From NCBI RefSeq assembly GCF_029227915.1, contig NC_079888.1:20874001-20938000 (forward strand): a DNA stretch of 64,000 bases, in the 5' to 3' direction. The notes below the pieces were generated by a model. That model ran no database searches and was not told where the DNA came from. It saw nothing but the letters and a program-made list of their open reading frames with translations. Positions 60,725 to 64,000 of this stretch are shown one piece after another. Position 1 is the stretch's first letter. Each line of letters begins with the position of its first letter. The translations under genes and the position numbers were made by a program. The stretch comes from Hydractinia symbiolongicarpus. Lineage: Eukaryota; Cnidaria; Hydrozoa; Anthoathecata; Hydractiniidae.

Positions 60725-63700
60725 CTTTTAACTATGAAACGATTGACTGTGGGACTTAATTGAGCTAACTTTGGACTGTCACCTGATAAATGTGATAAAA
60801 GAGACAATTGGACTCCAAGAAAAAAAATTCTTCTTAATTTGACATGATTGCCGAAAGTCAGCGATTACACTGGGCTCTGTGGTAGCGCTTCATTTAAGAA
60901 TTATGATAAAAAAAGTCATTTTTTTATTGTGGGACCAATCCTAGCCATTATCGCGCGCTGAGGAAATAGCGACAGTTTCAAAAACTACATTTCATTGACT
61001 TTCTAACGGTTTCAGTCCGTTTGAGTTACAACGGTTGGGTCACATATTCGTACCAACATGTATTTAGCGATATTTTTCTGATATTACTAGGTTGCATCGC
61101 TTTTAACTATGAAACGATTGACTGTGGGACTTAATTGCGCTAACTTTGGACTGTCACCTGATAAATGTGATAAATGAGACAATTGGACACCAAGAAATAA
61201 CATTCTTCTTAATTTGACGTGATTGCCGGAACTCAGCGATTACACTGGCCGCTGTGGTAGCGCTTCATTTAAGAGTTTAGATAAATAAGTCATTTTTTAC
61301 TGTGTGACCAATCCTATCCGTTATCGCGCGCTGAAGAAATAGCGACAGTTTCAAAAACTGCATTTCATTGACTTTCTAACGGTGTCAGTCCGTTTGAGTT
61401 ACAACGGTTGGATAACATATTCGTACCAACATGTATTTAGCGATATTTTTCTGATATTACTAGGTTGCATCGCTTTTAACAATGAAACGATTGACTGTGG
61501 GACTTAATTGAGCTAACTTTGAACTGTCACCTGATAAATGTGATAAATAAGACAATTGGACTCCAAGAAATAACATTCTTGTTAATTTGACGTGATTGCC
61601 GGAACTCAGCGGTTACACTGGGCACTGTGGTAGCGCTTCAGTTAAAAATTAAGCTAAAAAAATCATTTTTTTACTGTGGGACCTATCCTAGCCGTTAGCA
61701 CGCGTTGAAGAAAAAGCGACAGTTTCAAAAACTACATTTCATTGACTTTCTAACGGTGTCAGTCCGTTTGAGTTACAACGGTTGGGTCACATATTCGTAC
61801 CAACATGTATTTAGCGATATTTTTCTGATATTACTAGGTTGCATCGCTTTTAACTATGAAACGATTGACTGTGGGCTTTAAATGAGCTAACTTTGGACTA
61901 TCACCTGATAAATGTGATAAATGAGACAATTGGACACCAAGAAGTAACATTCTTCTTAATTTGACGTGATTGCCGGAACTCAGAGATTACACTGGCCGTT
62001 GTGGTAGCGCTTCATTTAAGAGTTTAGATAATTAAGTCATTTTTTACTGTGGGACCAATCCTATCCGTTATCGCGCGCTGAAGAAATAGCGACAGTTTTA
62101 AAAACTGCATTTCACTGACTTTCTAACGGTGTCAGTCCGTTTGAGTTACAACGGTTGGGTAACATATTCGTACCAACATGTATTTAGCGATATTTTTCTG
62201 ATATTACTAGGTTGCATCGCTTTTAACTATGAAACGATTGACTGTGGGACTTAATTGAGCTAACTTTGGACTGTCACCTGATAAATGTGATAAATGAGAC
62301 AATTGGACACCAAGAAATAACATTCTTCTTAATTTGACGTGATTGCCGGAACTCAGCGATTACACTGGCCGCTGTGGTAGCGCTTCATTTAAGAATTATG
62401 ATAAAAAAAGTCATTTTTTTATTGTGGGACCAATCTTAGCCATTATCGCGCGCTGAGGAAATAGCGACAGTTTCAAAAACTACATTTCATTGACTTTCTA
62501 ACGGTGTCAGTCCGTTTGAGTTACAACGGTTGGGTCACATATTCGTACCAACATGTATTTAGCGATATTTTTCTGATATTACTAGGTTGCATCGCTTTTA
62601 ACTATGAAACGATTGACTGTGGGACTTAATTGAGCTAACTTTGGACTGTCACCTGATAAATGTGATAAATGAGACAATTGGACACCAAGAAATATCATTC
62701 TTGTTAATTTGACGTGCTTGCCGGAACTCAGCGATTACACTGGCCGCTGTGGTAGCGCTTCATTTAAGAGTTTAGATAAATAAGTCATTTTTTACTGTGG
62801 GACCAATCCTATCCGTTATCGCGCGCTGAAGAAATAGCGCCGGTTTCAAAAACTGCATTTCATTGACTTTCTAACGGTGTCAGTCCGTTTGAGTTACAAC
62901 GGTTGGGTAACATATTCGTAGCAACATGTATTTAGCGATATTTTTCTGATATTACTAGGTTGCATCGCTTTTAACAATGAAACGATTGACTGTGGGACTT
63001 AATTGAGCTAACTTTGGACTGTGACCTGATAAATGTAATAAATAAGACAATTGGACTCCAAGAAATAACATTCTTGTTAATTTGACGTGATTGCCGGAAC
63101 TCAGCGGTTACACTGGGCACTGTGGTAGCTCTTCATTTAAAAATTAAGCTAAAAAAAGTCATTTTTTTACTGTGGTACCTATCCTAGCCGTTAGCGCGCG
63201 TTGAAGAAAAAGCGACAGTTTCAAAAACTACATTTCATTGACTTTCTAACGGTGTCAGTCCGTTTGAGTTGAAACGGTTGGGTGACATATTCGTACCAAC
63301 ATGTATTTAGCGATATTTTTCTGATATTACCAGGTTGCATCGCTTTTAACTATGAAACGATTGACTGTGGGACTTAATTGAGCTAACTTTGAACTGTCAC
63401 CTGATAAATGTGATAAATGAGACAATTGGACACCAAGAAATAACATTCTTCTTAATTTGACGTGATTGCCGGAACTCAACGATTACACTGGCCGCTGTGG
63501 TAGCGCTTCATTTAAGAGTTTCGATAAATAAGTCATTTTTTACTGTGGGACCAATCCTATCCGTTATCGCGCGCTGAAGAAAAAGCGACAGTTTCAAAAA
63601 CTACATTTCATTGACTCTCTAACGGTGTCAGTCCGTTTGAGTTACAACGGTTGGGTCACATATTCGTACCAACATGTATTTAGCGATATTTTTCTGATAT

Positions 63701-64000
63701 TACTAGGTTGCATCGCTTTTAACAATGAAACGATTGACTGTGGGACTTAATTGAGCTAACTTTGGACTGTCACCTGATAAATGTGATAAATCAGATAATT
63801 GGACACCAAGAAATAACATTCTTCTTAATTTGACGTGATTGCCGGAACTCAGCGATTACACTTGCCGCTGTGGTTGCGCTTTATTTAAGAGTTTAGATAA
63901 ATAAGTCATTTTTTACTGTGGGACCAATCCTATCCGTTATCGCGCGCTGAAGAAATAGCGACAGTTTCAAAAACTACATTTCATCGACTTTCGAACGGTG

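Larger units (their letters stand above)
52384..64000. repeat. Right satellite array, same monomer, ~31 copies
   Basis: The same monomer in the same orientation resumes at 52384, mid-unit, and runs off the window end. Anchors lie at 52509, 52882, 53257, 53630, 54002, 54375, 54750 and so on to 63723, with steps of 372-375. No strongly shortened monomers occur here, unlike the left array. Most copies belong to two types. One is about 373 bases (GGACACCAAG, GGCCGCTGTGG, AAGAGTTT, CCTATCCGTTATC, ACTGCATTTC, GGGTAACAT). The other is about 375 bases (AGCGGTTACACTGGGCACTG, AAAAATTAAGC, TAGCGCGCGTTGAAGAAAAAG). These often alternate, suggesting a local two-monomer order. No gene seen. Confidence 0.98.

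Overview
The window is almost entirely satellite DNA from a eukaryote, most likely an animal. A roughly 373-base, AT-rich monomer is repeated head to tail, always in the same orientation, from base 1 to 49187 and from 52384 to 64000. Counting the monomer's 'TTGCATCGCTTTTAAC' anchor and its close variants by eye gives about 132 copies on the left and 31 on the right. There is no protein-coding gene, rRNA gene, CRISPR array or prokaryotic feature that I can support. The open reading frames in the satellite are by-products of the repeat. The species cannot be named from this sequence.

The left array (1-49187) is not a simple tandem of identical units. Monomers fall into sequence types with lengths of 371-376 bases, plus three kinds of shortened monomer (about 301, 304 and 346 bases). 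Blocks of 2 to 12 monomers are re-duplicated at fixed offsets: 721, 1121, 1493, 1497, 1842, 2168, 2767, 3139, 3367, 3686, 4405, 4465 and 5935 bases. This is an irregular, repeatedly rearranged higher-order structure, as expected from unequal exchange or conversion. One junction (about 23808) is out of register and creates a 522-base hybrid. The right array (52384-64000) has the same monomer but mostly different types, largely alternating 373- and 375-base forms that carry variants not seen on the left.

Between them, 49188-52383 (about 3.2 kb) is not satellite. It splits one monomer at a single point: the two flanks rejoin with no base lost or gained if the element is read, on the minus strand, as starting TTGCGGAGAG and ending CTAG, inserted between T and T. 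A 10-base inverted repeat lies exactly at one end and 15 bases in from the other. That asymmetry, together with the TT target and the lack of target duplication, fits Helentron/Helitron2-type rolling-circle elements. I see no Rep/helicase gene, so it would be non-autonomous. Its interior is a patchwork: a G/A-rich minisatellite, two copies of a tRNA-like SINE-type sequence, a broken LINE reverse-transcriptase fragment between them, TA microsatellites, and several hairpins. The satellite types on the two sides of the insert continue in the order seen in the left array, so the element appears to have landed in an already organised array.
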